Positions 14,401 to 27,800 of a stretch of 64,000 nucleotides of DNA are shown here, one piece after another. This stretch comes from Petrosia ficiformis (lineage: Eukaryota > Porifera > Demospongiae > Haplosclerida > Petrosiidae). The stretch is from positions 40,714,191 through 40,778,190 of the forward strand of contig OX345636.1 in NCBI GenBank assembly GCA_947044365.1, written 5' to 3'. The notes beneath the pieces are model-generated. The model was not told the DNA's origin. It made no database searches and saw only the letters and a program-made list of their open reading frames with translations. The position numbers and the translations under genes were made by a program. Every line of letters begins with the position of its first letter. Within the stretch, counting starts at the first letter, position 1.

Positions 14401-17400
14401 GATACATTTCACTAAATGATTTTGGCATATTCCCTTGAATTACTTCTCGAGGAGGCCACAGTGGGATTTCTTTTAACTTGATATATAAAAAGTTAATCCA
14501 CGTTGTACAAATTCTTGACACTGAGGAACATGAAACTTCAAACCGATCAGCTAAATCTTGCTCAAGACTTCCAAGACGTAGCCGTACCAACACCATGAAG
14601 AACTCCTCTATTGGTGGAAGTCCTCTTGGTCGACCTTTACCCTTCACATCATTTGCTTTATAGGAACTCCAGTAAGTTAGTTCATCAACTGATGGTCCCA
14701 AAAAATCGAAGTATGCCTCGAGATAACCAAACGATGGAAAACCAGTATAAAAAGCTACTTTCTTATCATTGGAACCTATGTTAGAAAGACGAAACTTAGC
14801 AAACATTACTTCCTTCTTGAGGGTAGCAACTTCTCGTGCCATCTCAGAGACTTGATGTTTCAAATCATCTATGTCAGTACCCATCATTTCAGTGTTATAG
14901 CCAACATCAACTTGAACCGTAGCTTCAACTGACTCATCGCTGTCATCATTCTGTAGTATCTGCGGTACCGTTCTCTCCTTAGGTGGCTTTCTTGATTTAT
15001 TAGGTATAGTTTCAAGTGGTAGAGTAGGTAGCTTCTTGGTAGGATAGTTGGAGTGTCTTAATAAACGACTAGTTTCGAAATGTTCATAACAAACTCTTGA
15101 GTTTGCGTTTAGTGGAAGGTTCTTTCGTCGAATTTTATGCACCCATATCTTCAAAAGCCTTTTGTCGTTTAGCGGTAGACAATGGAAAGACAAATGAGGA
15201 TGACTAACCGAACTGTTATGGCATCCTGGGACAACGCAGTAGTGTACCATGATGTCAGTCTTCTCTAATTAACAATTTAACACTTTAACAGGCGCACAAC
15301 CCCCAGACCGTAAATGTTATGAATTTATTTATCCGTTCTGCAAACGTGCCATTGTACATGTATAATTGTACATGTATAATTGTACATGTATAATTGTACA
15401 TGTATAATTGTACATGAATAATTGTACACGTATAATTGTACACGTATAATTGTACATGTATAATTGTACATGTATAATTGTACATGTATAATGTAAATTC
15501 CATTTGATAGTTACATGTAATAAGATAATTGTACATGTATAATTGTACATGAATAATTGTACATGAATAATTGTACATGTATAATTGTACATGTATAATT
15601 GTACATGTATAATGTAAACTTCGTTTGATAGTTACATGTAATAAGATAATTGTACATGTATAATTGTACATGTATAATTGTACATGTATAATGTAAACTT
15701 CTTTCTCATAGTTACATGTAATAAGATAATTGTACATGTATAATTGTACATGTATAATGTAAACTCCGTTTGATAGTTACATGTAATAAGATAATTGTAC
15801 ATGTATAATTGTACATGTATAATTGTACATGTATAATTGTACATGTATAATGTAAACTTCTTTCTCATAGTTACATGTACATTGTAGTTAACTATCTATT
15901 AAAGTTTACATACCGCAGACATCATTTCAACAAATAGTTCTTTACACAAATTTTGCATAGCAACTTCAGCTTTCTCCTGTCAAACAAAAACATATACATA
16001 TTATACATATATATATACATGTACATGTACATCATATACATGTACATATGTCATTCTACATATTCCAGTGGTGGGCAGTAAAACAAAATCATTATGAGTA
16101 CTAGGGTTGGGCAATATTGTTTGAGGCTTGTTTATGCAAGCATTGTAATACAATGTATGTGTTGAACTTTTGATCTAATTTGTGGTTTTTCACTATTGGG
16201 TCTTGTCTAGGCCTGTTTAATCCAATTTAGTGTGCACATGTTTTCTTAGTTCTAGAACCTTCTGTTGATTTTTGTATATAAGTAAGCCGTATTTGTGCTA
16301 TATTTGTGAGTCATAAAAAAAAAATAAAATAAGTTTGAAAGTAGTTTGGTATCAAGTTGGGATTTTGAAGATTAGCTCATACAAATATTGAAAATTACGT
16401 TTTGCGATTACGGCCTAAAGGTGACTTGCAATATTGCAAATATTCATCGATACTGTCTATGATAGCAAAAATAGGCTCATTTTTTAAAAGATGACACTTC
16501 TGATCCTTATTTTGAGAGTATATGGCTCAAAACTAAGGGGCTGGGTGGTACATCGGTATTTAGTTCAAATTCTATATTCTTTCCTGTACTACGGTATGGC
16601 ATTGCAAAGTTTTGCATACCGAAATATTGAAATATATGGTTAATTAAATAATTTGCGTGGCACACCCATAATTTTGAGCACATGGCCAGCTGAAATAGTG
16701 TGTTTGTTAGGCTTTTCTAAGTAGTGTTTGAGTTAGAAAAGAGTGCTAGACATCTATTCTTCAACATATGTTGCTAAATTTGTGTGCTGAGGGTTATTTT
16801 GGTAAGCATGAGTCAATTTATATAAGCGACTTCTTGTTCAGCTTATACTACAGTAAGTCAAAAAAGTAAGTTTTATATATAGATCTAGTATTGTAGAAGT
16901 CTGAATGAGTTGTTTGTGGCGTTTCAGGCATTGTTTGATGCCTAAAAAGGACATGACCACTCGTAGACACATGTGGTTAGTTGGTATTTAGTTGTATTGT
17001 ATTTTAAAACACCGTGATACTATATTAGCCAATACCACCCAGCCCTGTGTTATAGTATTTTTCAACCACAAACATGTACATGTATATTAAGCTAATATTA
17101 AGCTATTATTTGTAGTAAGACAATATTTTGCCGTTGCAATAATATTGGCAGACCTGTGATATGATTATTGCGATAAAATAATATTGTAATGTATGCGATA
17201 CATGTATATTGAATTATTGCCCAAGTATAGTAGAGGAGAAAGACGGGTTACAAGTGACAGAGAACATAACAAAAGGCAGCAGAGACAAGAAATACAATGT
17301 ATACGATGTAGATGGAGTAAGATAAGCTGAGTATGTAACTGTACTGTACCATGTGCAGGCAAACACTTACATGTACAGTACCTGACCTTATTAAGTTTAC

Positions 17401-20400
17401 ATACTAACACTGTATTTCAATTGACTACAGTGTACATTGTGATTTGTGAGTGATGTACTCTGTACTTCAAATGTATTACACAGTATTACATGTACATATT
17501 AGTACTATACTATACTATCACGTACAACTGTAAAGGGAATCACACATTACTATACAAAGTAGTACTATAGTACTACTTAGAAGTACAGTTGACTATCACC
17601 TTATTAAAGTGTAGCTCTCATCAGTGTATGTAAACTTAATATAGTCAGGTACTGTACATGTAATGTGTTGAAGAGGGTATACATGCATTTTTTGTATAAT
17701 AATATCTGTTCAATTGGGCATATAATGTACAGTGTATGCCAATAAAGTCACCATACAGTACAGTAATTGCTGTACTTGTCAATTCAACACCACAGTAGTG
17801 AGGCTGTAATTAATATACACACATGTACATGTACTATACCAACAGTAGAAATAAGGTACATGTAATTACTGTATGTTGACTTTTTATTGACATACCGTAT
17901 CTTGTACATAGTCATATCTGTTAAATTGGGCACATGTAGTTTTTATGGCCTGTAGGGCCATCCCTATGATTGCTTTCCCACAGGTTCAAACTATATATAT
18001 ATATATATTTTTTTTTTTATATTTTTTTCCTGATGTCCACTTCGCCAGCATGCGTTGTATACGTAGTTAAGGAAGTTGCGTCATTCCCGGGGGTTCGATC
18101 AATTAATGGCCGTGGTGCGTAATAGAACGTGCGCTCGAACTCAGCAGAAAGAAAGCTGCTTGTAGCTTACATGGAATTAGAAACTGGAACTACTAACTAA
18201 CTATTCTACCTGAAATATATTCCTAAAGTTCTACAAGATTCTTTAAAAGGTAAAGAGAGTAGATAATCAAAATAATAACTATAATAGGGTGTTGTGTTTC
18301 AGGCATGATAAAGTCAGCCATGATTACTGAATGCTGGACACCATAAAGCAATCATAGGGATACTTTTTTTCTCTATATACACTTGTTTTGTCTGTACACA
18401 TTCCTGCTATAAAGAGATATCATGTGACACAGCACAGTGAAGTATTTTAGGTTTGCAACGATTTTATTAAAGCCAGAATCAACTTCAAAATCATGATTAT
18501 CATTCACAGGATGTTTCATCTACATGTACATGTGCAATTGTACATGTATGAACATTTTCACTAACAACTCCTATATAAGGCTGGAAATCAGCTGAGATTC
18601 TGAAATTGATTATCAAATTGATTGATAATCAATTAAAATCATTGCAAGTAATTAGGCCAATTAAGTTAATTAATGCAGGAAACCCCTCCCATTTGATGAT
18701 CAAAAAGGCTTCCTGTCACCTACATTACATGTATTGGCTGTTGCATGCTTGAAAAGTAAAAAATATGTCTTCTGGAATAATCAGAAGAATTTTCAATATC
18801 GATTATATGATTACCTATATAGTATATGGTGCATACTGTATACTCACTTACCTCAGTATAACCTTCAGACATGTAAACATTTACAACAGCAACCAAATAA
18901 TCACATAACACACACAAACCATCATCATCCATTACCTTCGGCTGTAAAGTGGACAGTAATGAAAGTGAATAATTCATGCATTTATTAACATTCCCTCCAT
19001 TCAGAAGGTCCCTACAGTTAGTGCACTAACCACATTATAATGTATTGTCAAATAGCATACATGTACATGTTTTTTTTACATACACATGCATATAATCATG
19101 TACATGTACATGTACATGTTCTCACAAGGAATTTCAGTGCAAGTGGTGCAAAAGTGGGTGTGGCTGTCGCCCCTACCACTTTCCTTAATTATCGGGGTGT
19201 GTTTTGTTTATCCCAAGTCCAGGATGTCAAGAAAGAGAAAACGTGTAAAAGGTCAGAAAATGCTCTCAGAGACTTTAACAGATTCTTCCTCGTCTGGATT
19301 TACAACTGTAGTAAAGCGTTGTGGTACTCTCAGCACATGGAGAGACTTTGGGTGAAGCTAAGTGGAAGACGCAATTTCCATGGCTTGGAATTAGATCTGA
19401 TGGTGTGTATTGCAACTATTGCCAAACAGGTACGATCCAGGGAGCTTCTAGAAGTGGCAGTGAAGCTTTCATTTCCAAACCTTACACTGGCTTACATCCT
19501 GATGTTCTGCAGCGCCATCAAAGTTATTCTATTATCTATCTAAAAAGCACAAAATTATATCGCGAGTCTCTCGAACAACAACGGAGAAGAAAGGCTGTAA
19601 ATGAGTTGGTCAGTCAGCAATACATTCTAACTGTAAATGGAAAAGCCCTTTGTGACATTCTAACTGTAAATGGAGAAGTCTTTTGTGACCACTGAGGTGT
19701 CTTTATTGGCTAGCTAAACAAGAGTTTCTTCATACGACTAACTTTAGTTCCCTTTGTCAACTTTGTATGAGCAAAAACAATACTACTATGGTGCGACTTT
19801 GTGAGGCTAAAACTTGTTCTTACACTTCAGAACAATCTACATGTATGCACGAGATGCTGGAAGCTGTCAGTAAGACTCGATTCTGGAAAATATTATACAC
19901 ATGTAGCTACTGATCTTTCTACTTCCAAGCAACTAGTATTTGAATATGAATACTGGAACCATGGACAGTCTTGAAACTACTTGACATGACCACATGTATA
20001 ACTGTTATCGCAGAAAATATTGAGAATTCTTCACCACCAATTCCTCTACAAAAACTGCATGGTGCATCAGTAATGTTGGGAGAAGAGAATGGTGTTATGG
20101 CTCGTTTGAAGTCTGAAGTTCCTGACCTAATTGTGACACATTGTGCAGCCCACTGCATAGCTCAAAGTGTGCTTACCACCAAAGAGCAAAAGGCATACAT
20201 GTAAAAGCAGAGCAGGATGGTGGTGCTCCCTCAAGAGGCTCATGTGAGCCCAGAGAAAAGTTTCAAATTTCTGCTGGGGTCTCCCACTTTCTCTCCTCTA
20301 GATCTAACACTGCTCATGTCTGAAACTCAACAACTTATTATATTTACTTGTTAAAGATTCTTGCATCATCTTTATACTGTTTCTCTGCTATATACAACAG

Positions 20401-23400
20401 CTATTAGTATTAGTTGCACTTTAAATTCTTCCTGCTGGTCTGTAGCTGAAGCACACTTTCTTTTATGTGCCACGCCCATTAATTGACCAAACCTCCCGGA
20501 ATGACACAACTTCCTTAACTACGTACACAATGCATACTTGCGCAAATGACATAAACATATATATATATAATAATTATACATGTACATGTACATGTATATA
20601 CAGTTTATGTACATGTATATATAGTTCGAACCTGTGGAGAAAAGCAATTATAGGAATGGCCCTACAGGTCATAAAAACAATCCAATGTACATGTACATGT
20701 ACATGTACATGTACAGTATAACAATATTTGAAGTGCTCATAAGGTGTATATAAATGTCATGTTTGGTTGTAGTTGTCAACAAATGGCAAAAGAAATCAGT
20801 CGAAGATATGCAGTTTGTTTTAATTACTAGTTAGTCTAGTTGAACTGAGCATTCATCTGTAAAAATGACGTCTTTGAATTCTTCATTCTCATTTTCTTGA
20901 GCCCAGGCCAGTCTGTTTTTCTTTGTTGATGTCTCTGATGAGCTGGCAGTACATGCTGCTTTGAGAAGTCCATCTTAAGGATGACTGGCATCGTAGAAGT
21001 GTAGCTAAGGAGATCTTCTATCATTTATTAAGTAACAGGGAATGCAACTGAACAGTGCTTGTTTCGTCATCCTTCTCCATTTGATCGTCTACAATTTTCT
21101 TTATTTCATCAGTTACCTTTGATGGTCTTCCTGATCCAGGCTTTCTCGATATTCTTCCTGTCCTTCTGTTCAATGAACTTATGCACTCCAACTCTAGTAA
21201 CTACAACTACCTCTTCCAACAGATTCTTGGCAATTGATGGTGCTCTAAGCCCTTCACTCCAATAGCAAAGAATTTGTTTAACATAGAACTATAGACCATT
21301 CTCCTTACTGGTTTTAGCTTTGAAAATAACTTTTTTCTGACAAATTATTGGCTTAACTACGTAACTAACAAGAAGCAACGAAAAACAAACACTACAGTGT
21401 GAAATTTGCTGAAATGATTTTGTAAGGTGTGGTTGGATATTAATTATTCACCCACGTAAATGTATTTTGATTGTATTTTGAGCGTACTTCCCTGTAATAC
21501 GTAATTTGTACGTACTGTGCTATGTAACATATTACTTTTACGCAACATAAACATTTTCTGTGAGAGCTACTGTACATGTACATGTATAAATTAGGCTAAT
21601 TAGGATAACCAGGTTTTATATTATACACATGTATAGTAGACAGGAAAGATGACTAAGAAGATTACTACATACATGTACTGTTCCTGTATACATGTGGTGT
21701 CTCAAATTTCATAGGCATACAAAATGGCTGACTAGCTGGCATTTAAAGATGTATATGTGTATTTGATCAAAACTATGTCCAATGAATTACATCTTTAAGT
21801 ATGGATTGTCACATACATGTACATAGTACATGTAAACAGTGCATGTACATTTATTACACATGTACTGTACCTTTGAGACCAGTTTCTTTCTCAAGGAGGT
21901 AGAATTCTTACAAAGATCTAATATTGTACAGATTTCTTTGGCATTGGCATCCTAAGAAATGAAGTAGAAGTATTGCTATTCTTGTCTGAATGTAAAGTCT
22001 GTTCAAATTCACATGTCCCTTTATATTGTCATTGGAGTGTATATAAAGGGACATGTGTCTAATATACATGTATACATGTACTGTGATAGTACATGTACAA
22101 GAGTCCAACTCGCATTAGTAGAATGTGATTAAGACTTTGATCAAAATGTACAAGAATGAGACTTGCATTAGTAGAATAGGATTGAGACCTTAATCAACAT
22201 ACATTTGTAAACTCAGGTGGAAAATTAATGTAAATGTATATGATGAAAATTCATGTCTCTAACATGCTACATGTAGCAATAGGCGTAGAAACAATTAACA
22301 AACAAACAAGCAGCCACAATGGCTTATAAAATTCATAAAATACAGTATGGCACAAAAGGCTCAGATAATATTAAAGCAGCCACTCTAGGTTAGAAAAAGA
22401 ACAATAACAATCAGCCACAATGGTACACCGAATGCCTAGTCTTGAGAACCGACATGTACATGTGTGTATATGTACATGTACATGTACATTTTATGTGTTT
22501 AAAGTCCAATAATCCACTTCTTCCCTCGATCTTCTTTTAAAGTTCTTTTATAATTTTTAAAGTTATTTTTTTGCAGTTTCTTTTTGCTGGTCTGTAGCTT
22601 GTAATAAATTAAACATTAATCTAATCATGCGGACATTTGATTGGCCAAACTAAATTTCTTTTCAATAGCCGACTGCTATTTTGTACTAGGCAGTGTCTTT
22701 CAATTCCAGTCAGAAGAGCAAGTAAAGCTTTCTTCCTCTTGCACACTGCAAGTTAATTGACTGAGCTCATAGAATGATACCACAAACATGATAGAAGAGC
22801 CACATCTAAGAGGTCACTTAGAGAGTTATCCCATAAACAATCTCTTACCACTTCTTTATGGAGCAAATCCCAAATCCTGTCAAAGAATCCTTCAACCAAG
22901 AGGTCACACTGTAGAGAGTATATTATAAGAACAAGAATACATGAACTGTTTCTAAACTGACTACACAAGAGGACACACTGTATTCTAGAGACTAATGCAT
23001 ATTCAGTAGGGTAGTTGAGCTACCACTTAGATTGTACAGTACTGTACTGTATGTATTTGTACATGTTGTACAGTGTACTAAACCCCTTTTAGTAAGGCAT
23101 TGTTATCTACTGTAAACTCCTGGTTTTAGGTGCACCTGGTGAAGAAGTGCATTAAGCGTATAAATTTTGGTGCTGCAAAGATTTGCTTATTAAGCGAATG
23201 TGGGTGTGTCTTGAAAATTAATTATTAACGTTATAACACATAATAATAATGAAAATTATTATGATCACCATCAATTATTGCTTTCATTTATACGAGTTAA
23301 CATAATAATTATGATGATTATAACCAGTTTCAGTTTTCAGTTGAGTATCTTACAGTCTGACTTAGATTCCAAATACCCTTTCATTTTTATGGCCCGTAGG

Positions 23401-23437
23401 GCCATCCCTATGATTGCTTTCCCACGGGTTCGAACTA

Positions 23438-23468
<31 letters not shown>

Positions 23469-24820
23469 TCTTGTGTCACCTACGCGAGTATGCATTGTAT
23501 ACGTAGTTAAGGAAGTTACATCATTCCCGGGGGCTCAGTCAATTAATAGGCGTGGCGCGTAATGGAACACACGCTTGAACTCAGCAGAAAGAAAGCTGCT
23601 TGTAGCTTACATAGAATTAGAAACTGGAACTACTAGCTAACTATTCTACCTGAAATATATTCCTAAAGTTCTACAAGATTCTTTAAAAGGTAAAGAGAGT
23701 AGATAATCAAAATAATAACTATAATAGGCTGTTGTGTTTCAGGCATGATAAAGTCAGCCATGATTACTGAATGCTGGACACCATAAAGCAATCATAGGGA
23801 TACTTTTTTCTCTATATACACTTGTTTACACTGGTCTCTTCCTTCCTTTCATACTATAATAGCAAGGTACCTCTAAACCATGTCCAAACCCAGTCACTAC
23901 ACATGTTATTTCCCCGTCATGTTGGATGAAGAAATGAAACAGCTTTAAAATCGATCTTTGCACATGACCTACTATTTCTCCGGACTTCACAATAGACACT
24001 GCACACTTGTCATGTTCATTGTCCAGTTCAAGACAAGTATTCAAAGTTTCTGCTAATAATGAAGTCCATCTAGACTTGTAAACATGATGTCCATAAATGA
24101 CATTTTCCAGAGTTAATGCGGCCATGTTTGATAAGCGAGGTCGGTGTCTTTGAATAAACCACTGATAATTAGGCACATGTGTTATAATAAGCACATAGTT
24201 TTAATCATATTTTCTGATAAGCGCATATGCTTAGAAACCAGAGTTTACAATATTACAATAACTATAACTAAAATGAAAATTGGCCAATAATGGACACTTT
24301 TAGTTAATTAACTAAAACTAAAACCCTTTTAGTAAGCCTAATATAACCTTAGTTAATTAAACTATAACTACCTAAAATTACAAGGAACTACATGTAGACA
24401 TCCTATAACTAAAAGTGCTCTTTATTGTCAAACTAAAACAACATGTACATGTACATGTATGTACATCATTATGAATAACATACAGCAACATTTCCTGGAG
24501 TGGGGATCAATTTACAAATTGCTTCTACAGCAGTCTTTGCTACATCCTGTAACAGAAAAATATACATGTACATAATTAATTAATTATTATATACAGTATA
24601 CATGTACACTATACACAGTATAGGGCAAAATAAACGCTATGTAACACAGTACAGAGTAGTAATTATTACTGAAGTTACACACTTCGTGTGCGCATGCACA
24701 CATTACATCATAATTTGGCAAGAAGCAAGATGTTAGTTATACAGTAGTTACAAGGAGCAAAGAATCTTGTTTTTTTATGGCCCGTAGGGCCATCCCTATG
24801 ATTGCTTTCCCACGGGTTCG

Positions 24821-24861
<41 letters not shown>

Positions 24862-27800
24862 TGTGTCACTTGCGCGAGTATGCGTTGTATACGTAGTTAA
24901 GGAAGTTGCGTCATTCCCGGGGGCTCGGTCAATTAATGGGTGTGGCACGTAAAAGAATGCGCGCTCGAGCTCTAGAAACCAGCAGAAAGAAAGCCAAGTA
25001 GCTTACGTAGAAACTGGAACTAATAGCTAGCTATTCTGCCTGAAATATATTCCTAAAGTTCTCCAATGTCCTTTGAAAGGTCAGGAAAGTAGATAATCAA
25101 AATAATAACTATAATAAGCTGTTGTCTTTCATGCTTGATAAAGTCAGCCATGATTACTGAATGCTGGACACCACAAAGCAGTCATAGGTATACTTTTATC
25201 TACACCCACATTTGTAAAACAATCATTTCATAGTAAAATTCTCCTTGGTAGCCACCTTTCTCTCTCTAAAACAGTTAATAAACCACTGTTTTGCTCATGC
25301 TGTACAGGAAATATATAGCACTCGGGGTGGGGGCTCGAATCAAGGCCTTGATTATAGTTATTATTTTGATTATCTACTTTCCTGACCTTTCAAAGGACCT
25401 TGGAGAACTTTAGGAATATATTTCAGGCAGAATAGCTAGCTATTAGTTCCAGTTTCTACGTATCCCATAGGGATGTTTTTTCTCAATATATACCTTGTTT
25501 TTTTCTGGATTGGGATACAAATCTACTTCTATCGTTAGACTTTTGAAAGAGGAAGGATTGACTGTAAGTAGGAGTGCTGTTGTGAGGTTTGTGAAGAAAT
25601 ACATGTATAAAGAGAAGGAAACTATTTGCCGCCGTCCTGGTTCTGGTCACCCATTGCAAATCACACCTGAAGTACTACGCTTTGTAGAAGATCAGATGAC
25701 ACTGGATGATGAGACAACAATCGTCCAACTCCAGAAGTTGCTGTTTGATAACCAGCAGCCTCTTTCACTAAAACCTATTTTGAGGTCTCGTAGTAAACTT
25801 GGTTGGACATTCCCTGGGAGTGCTTATTGCCAACTAATATAGCAGGCAAATGAAGAAATGATATGAAATCTTACCTCAGTGCTATTGGAATCAACAAAGT
25901 GCTTCAGAAAACTCACAACTGTTTGACAAATATCACACTTATCCAATGATACCTGTTTCAAATGAATAGAAGATATAAAATTACACACATATACAGTACA
26001 GTATAGGTACATTGTGTACATGTACAGAGATAGACACAGACCAATATACATGTACATGTAAGACAGAAGCAGCCAGCAACACAGCCTCATGCCCACATTG
26101 TTAACCACATGTTTAGTGTACAAGTACATGTATGTACATGTATGTGCAAACATTAAACTTAGCGAGGCAGTGAAGCTTTCAAGTTTAAAATTTACCTTCA
26201 AATGTACAACAAATGAACTAAGGTCCCTACAAGGGCTGCAATGAATAGTATGTTTAGCATCCGAGTATTCGTTTAATGTTTGTGCATGTGCATAAACTGA
26301 CATATGAAATTATAATTGCAATAAAATGGCCATGGAGAAGTTTCTTTACATCACATGTACATGTGTATGTTACTGGCTTTCTGTAGAGTACGGAATGGAC
26401 AGTTTAAACAACTTTGGCTGTTGTTATAAAAATTAGCAACTGGTAACAGCAACAGCTAATATTCGATATCTCACTAGAAACGAGTCATGACAAAATCTCT
26501 CTGAAAGCAAGCAAATATCCTGATACATGTATTTGTTTGTTTAACTAAGCAAATATTCGGATACCAAAAACTACTATTCGTTGTAGCCCTAGTCACTACT
26601 ATACACTAATATTGTACAATGTAACACATACATGTACTAACACACATAAACATATACACTATAGTACACTACTATACACTAATATTGTACAATGTAACAC
26701 ATACTAACACACAAACATACACATGTACATAATTACATATACATACAGTATACGTCAAAAAAAAATTAACGTTCCGTTTTTATACTACGCACGTTCTACG
26801 TTCTATAGTACGCAAAATCTCGGACAAAATCCAGTTTAAATGGTAATTAAATATTCATTGAAATGATCGTATATAAGGAACGGTTTATATAACGAAGAAA
26901 TTGACCGTCAAATATTGACCAAGAAAACTGAAGCTTCACATTTGTAAAACTGAAATGGAGGAGTTTTCTACATACTGACTAGTCCTTATGCTAACTTCGA
27001 AGCAAGCTTCAAGCCTTTCCTAACATCAATGAAGGCAGGAGAATCTAATAAAACTTGACCGTCTTTAGCGGTCACACCCATCTTTGTCAAGACAATCGTT
27101 TTGCTATTTCCACATGGAATAAAGAACTGTGACTGCAGGCGAAGTTGTATAGAGTCTTAACCTTCTTGAATATCAACTTTGTTTAGATCTGAATTCTTCT
27201 GAGAGAATCTAACAGTAAAATTTTGGCCGCTTGTCTCATTAGCCACGCCCACATTTTAGCAATGATTAATAACAAATGTTAATTAAATGTTTAAATGCAA
27301 ATAAACCGTTTTTAAGCAACGTTAATAGAACGGTGTGATCCGTTTCGTACTACGGTCGTACTACAAAGACGAAACGTTAACTTTTTATCGACTTATACTG
27401 CATACATACATGTATACATGTAGTAATAAACAGACGTACAAACATACATACAGATGGACAGACAAACAGACAGACAGACACCTGAATCTTCCTGATTGGT
27501 TTACTTTTCAATAACAAAGTAGAGTTACTACAGAATCCCAATGTTTGACAGACATCAGAACTCTGAAGAAATATAAAATACATGTATAACAATTATACAC
27601 ATAATAATTATATTACATGTACATGTACATGTGTATGACTATGTAGGAGCCTACGAGTACCAACACTGAATCATAATGTGGCTGAAGAACAGACCCTCCC
27701 CCTGCATATGCCTGGTTCAATAATATTATCACAGGGCTTCAACTGTGTAAACAGTTAAAAAGTCTGGGTCTACAGTTGGATGCTGCTTTGCTGCTCATAA

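Larger units (their letters stand above)
11837..15345. mobile_element. ISL2EU-like DNA transposon with YqaJ and THAP-DDE genes
   Basis: Inverted ends of about 45-50 bp begin GTTTGCAGAACGG and share ACGGTCTGGGGG. A GT dinucleotide flanks both ends, a candidate 2-bp target duplication. Inside are two convergent genes, a SWIM/YqaJ nuclease (+) and a THAP-type DDE transposase (-). That pairing, as I recall, is the mark of the ISL2EU superfamily. It sits in the intron between prosaposin exons 32 and 33. Confidence 0.75.
23111..24248. mobile_element. Possible element enclosing the HIRAN frame
   Basis: The left side reads GTAAACTCCTGGTTTTAGG (23112) and the right side GAAACCAGAGTTTAC (24234-24248), imperfect inverted ends. 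Motifs like GCTTATTAAGCG recur at both sides. A MITE is nested inside. The ends are short and no clear target duplication was found. Confidence 0.35.

Noticed and set aside
15285..15868. Long minus-strand frames with repeated MYNYTCTIIHVQL
   Set aside because: The 14-bp repeat has no stop in some frames; there is no codon-like variation, so this is not a protein.
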